A stretch of DNA of 64,000 bases from Heterostelium album PN500 (Eukaryota > Evosea > Eumycetozoa > Acytosteliales > Acytosteliaceae): contig NW_008805074.1 of NCBI RefSeq assembly GCF_000004825.1, forward strand, positions 558,001 through 622,000. The letters run 5' to 3'. The position numbers and the translations under genes are program-made. Of this stretch, positions 60,650-64,000 are shown piece by piece (position 1 is the stretch's first letter; every line of letters starts with the position of its first letter). Under the pieces are notes generated by a model that saw only the letters and a list, made by a program, of their open reading frames with translations, was not told where the DNA came from and ran no database searches.

Positions 60650-61712
60650 ATGTTGTCATTACAAAAAATTATTGATAAAACTCCAAAGAGTTGGAGTATA
60701 TATATGAACTCATTTGATCCCACAGAAATAGTATTTGAAAAAATGGAACAATTTGGTTTATTAAATGATGAAAATAGTGAAAAATATAGACCGTGGTTTA
60801 CAGGAATTTCAAAGTTTGTAAGAAATATGTGGCCATTAGCAGATCAAGAGGCTATAGAATTGGGAACACATTTCTTTATTTTCGCGAATGTTTTCGATGA
60901 CCTTATTGATACCAATGAACCGGAAATTGGAATGAAACAAATCAATAGAGCTATCAATATAGTTAGATTTGGAAAACTCGAAGATGAACCAACACCACTT
61001 GAAAGAGATTTGATTTATTTTTTTGAGAATCTAGAAGTAAGATTTGGAAATCAAAATCCAGTATTAAATCAATTCAGAAATGTATTCATTGATTATTTTA
61101 ACGGTTTAATGCCATGGCAAAATATAAAGGTATCTATTTATTTTATTTTTAAATTAATAAAAAGGACAAGTTATTTATTAATAATTTTTATTTTTATTAT
61201 AGAAATTAAATGGTGACATGAGTATGAACTTATATTATAATATGAGAAATCTAAACATTGGAGTAACACCAAATTTTGGTATTGGTGTTTTATTCACAAT
61301 GAAAAGATTAAACTCTAATATTCTTCTTGACCCACTTTGGAAATGTTTAAAGGAACAAGCTGGAAGAATCTGTGCTCTATACAATGATGTTTTCTCCTAT
61401 GAAAAGGAACTTAAAGAAAATGATGTAAGAATGAATAGTTTCCATTTTATGAAAACTCAAAACAATTGGACTGATCAAGAATGTCTTGAATTCGTTGAAA
61501 AAGAACTGGATGATTGCTTTGAACAATACTTTATTCATGAAAACCTCATCATTCAAAAATTCATTCCAACTCTTCAAATCAAAGAAGATCAAGAAGAATT
61601 CTATCAAATCGTTGATATCTTTCATAAGATAGTGTCTTCAGTATTAAATATGTATAAACAAAAACCAAAATATAAATCTACAGATTCCATCTTTGTTGAG
61701 CTTAGAATCTAA
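60650..61712 (+). CDS. Terpene synthase 4 of the cluster
   Basis: Exons 60650-61129 and 61203-61712; 329 residues. Motifs VFDDLIDTNEPE and NDVFSYEKELKEN are complete. The intron is after codon 160 in phase 0 (donor GTATCT, weaker than in the paralogues). It is the most divergent copy in exon 1 (IYMNSFDPTEIVFEKMEQFG, FVRNMWPLADQEAIELGTHF), while the block RMNSFHFMKTQNNWTDQECL is nearly identical to the others, so parts of exon 2 may be kept alike by constraint or gene conversion. Class I terpene cyclisation of a prenyl diphosphate is expected. Confidence 0.93.
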
Positions 61713-62071
61713 ATAAAAAATTTTTTGATTCTTCAATTGTTTTTCATTTTCTTTATCTTTTTTCTTTTGATGGATTAATTAAGTAAACGATAGTATTATA
61801 AAGATAATTGTAAAAGAATTCAATAAGAGATATAATTTAGTCATTAAATAGGTTTTTTTTTAGGAATATGAACAAAAACAAATTAAATAATAGTTAGGAA
61901 ACCGAGGTTCTGCACAATTTCACAATTGTTTTTTTGCACAAAAAAAAATGGTGAAGAGTCATAACAGTTAACCATAACAGGCCTCATTGATTTTTTTTTC
62001 GTTTTTAAAAAAAAAATAGTGTTGATTTTAACTCTATTTAATTATTTCTCATTGGTAGTCAACCAAAATTC
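61713..62071. other. Intergenic region
   Basis: No gene seen; AT-rich with T runs near 61852 and 61990. Confidence 0.4.
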
Positions 62072-62600
62072 ATAACTCTTTGCGATCAAATCTCTCAAAT
62101 CAATTGAAATCAGTCGTGAAGATTTCGTCTATATCAAAGAGTTATAGTTGATTGTGAACGATCAAGTTCAATCTTTCAAAGCTGCGGCGATACTCAGTTT
62201 GTTTGGATACGATGAAAACGAAGACCTTTGTCGTTGCAGTTGTACCTATAATAGAGGACATTAAACCAATGATATCTAACAATAATCAAACCGATGGTTG
62301 GATAGAGTTTTGTCAGAGATTATCAAACAACAAAAAATTTTCATTGTCAAACTATTGTACCACAAGATAAGAGAACAATCGTTTTTCGATTTGGTAACAG
62401 ATTGTTTTGTTCAATCATAAGCATTGAACACAACCCTTTCAAGACTGAAATATGAAATGATATACTCGATGAATCATTTTATACGATGCATTCAGCCAAC
62501 ACAACTATAAACAAACTTACACTCTTCAATCTCGATGATCAACATCTTCAATGGACAACCAACATATTGACACACAAACAATCATATCAGAAATCTAAAT
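62072..62600 (+). pseudogene. Decayed copy of the F-box/LRR-like gene
   Basis: Collinear with about 57840-58390 of the intact gene: CTCTTTGCGATCAAATCTCT, ATATCAAAGAGTTA, TGTTTGGATACGATGAAAACG, AACAATAATCAAACCGATGG, TTGGATAGAGTTTTGTCAGAG, ATTGAACACAACCCTTTCAA, and CAATGGACAACCAACATATT. Several stops and frameshifts break it and both ends are missing. Confidence 0.85.
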
Positions 62601-64000
62601 ATTCTATCTTTTTTTAAATCATTTTCGAATACTCATAATATCCCAGAAACATTTAAACTTTTTTTCATCCTACTATCCAAAACAATTTTCCTTTTTAGTT
62701 GCAAAAAACAAATCTTTCATGGAAAGGCTAAATCTGTTAAACATTGAAAATCAAACAAATATTGAAATCTACCGAACCATCAAAGATAAATTTATCATAC
62801 AAAAAAAACAAAAACGAACAACATCAAGTTGAAAATGTTGATTAAATTTAATAAATAAAAATAAACAAAAATGAAATTTATTATTTTAAAGATTATGAAT
62901 CTTATTTCAAAACTTTGTTAGGCATTGGAAGAGGTCAACAAACTAGGTTATAAAATTTCTTAATAAAGTAATCATGAGAAAACAATTTGTGTGATGTGTG
63001 GTTATCAAAAAAATGTATCTTCAATAAAATAAATAATAATAAAATATAAAAAAAAATTTTAATTGACCCAGGCTATCAAAAAAAAAAAACAAACTTACCA
63101 TTTTAGTAAAATTTGCAAATTTTATAAATTAAAGTAGGTTTTTTATTTAATGAAAAAACTAAAAAAAAAATTGTTTACCATATATTAAGGTATCGAATTT
63201 TTGCATCATCTCAAACAAGATTGAAAGTTGAATTTTTTTTATTGCTTTTATTTTTTCCAATTCAATGAAAACAATTACAAGCTCATTTAAAATTTTAATT
63301 AATTTTATTGCTCCAATAACGAATCATTATTAAAATTAATGAATTGTTTTTATTGTTGTTTTGACAAAAAGGAATAAACATATATAATCAATAGTCAGCT
63401 GAACGAACCTTTTTCTTTTGGATCAAAATTTTGACCTGCATATTCATTCCTATTATAACAATACAATTTTATATAATACTAGAATAGTATCTATTACCAT
63501 ACAGTAAAATAAATAACAAACTTTCAATTTTATTTTTTGCAACTTCAAAACTTTTTAACTTTTTGCAAATTTTAATTTATCTAGTAGATAAAAAGATAAG
63601 AATCATTTTTTATTAATATTAAAATTAAAATTAAAAAAGATTATAACATTAATCATATTATGTAAGTATAGTTTTACTAAAAATAATTAAAACAATCAAT
63701 CAATCAATATCAATAAATCAATAATCAATATCTTATTTTATTTTGTTTTTTGTTTTATTTTTATTGATATTCTTATTACTTTATTCATATTTCTCTTTAT
63801 TTCTATGTATCATACGCCAATCTTAATCAATTGTTTATATCCATTTTTCATGTCTATTTTGACAAACACACTAACACTTAAACACACTTTTATAACCAAT
63901 ACCACCACAAAAACACCTTTTAAAAAAATCCAATATTTATCATTTTTTTCTACCACTTTGGAAAATGTGTGTTTGAAATCTGATGGTTTGATAAATCATT
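62601..64000. other. AT-rich intergenic region to the window end
   Basis: No gene is supported. Base composition is extreme, with many A/T runs; the last 200 bp (CACAC/ACCAC patches) resemble the promoter regions seen before other genes here, so a plus-strand gene may start just beyond the window. Confidence 0.45.

Overview
This is nuclear DNA of a dictyostelid social amoeba. The evidence is short introns (about 60-210 nt) with GTAAGT/GTATGT donors, extremely AT-rich intergenic DNA with long A/T runs, polyQ and polyN tracts, and dictyostelid-specific families (ComC-type surface protein, hssA-like small protein, dictyostelid terpene synthases). The housekeeping genes use many G/C-ending codons (strongest in the IMP dehydrogenase gene), which fits a species other than the very AT-rich Dictyostelium discoideum; I cannot name the species.

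Positions 1-48,000 form an ordinary, gene-dense core. In order: the 5' part of a polyQ protein that resembles a cohesin loader (-), an ankyrin-family relic, an alpha-1,3-fucosyltransferase, a chitobiase-like GH18 protein that seems to lack its catalytic acid, COA5/PET191 (-), 26S proteasome subunit Rpn6/psmD11 (-, six exons), a 95-residue basic protein, IMP dehydrogenase, a TKL-type kinase with ubiquitin-like modules, an UNC-93-like membrane protein, a 2,349-residue EPG5 autophagy tether, a small Ser-rich ORF (-), an LMBR1-like membrane protein, a METTL2/6/8-type tRNA methyltransferase (-), a DUF4419 protein, a many-exon ComC-family membrane protein, a LisH-WD40 protein (-), an hssA-like small protein (-) and mitochondrial sulfide:quinone oxidoreductase (-).

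Positions 48,000-64,000 are an accessory region and the most interesting part. It carries four intact terpene synthase genes (orientation -,-,+,+), all with a single phase-0 intron after codon 160 and both metal-binding motifs, plus one terpene synthase relic. Interleaved with them are one intact F-box/LRR-like gene and two decayed copies of it, three copies of an unnamed CAGCAT-ended repeat, an 824-bp DNA transposon with 40-bp terminal inverted repeats, and a perfect 42-bp palindrome. The recurring order 'F-box/LRR-like gene, repeat, terpene synthase' suggests growth by repeated local duplication. The genes here are visibly more AT-rich than those in the core.

Exon limits were worked out by hand from splice consensus, reading frame and known protein families; uncertain joins are flagged in the entries. 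I saw no tRNA, rRNA or CRISPR array.
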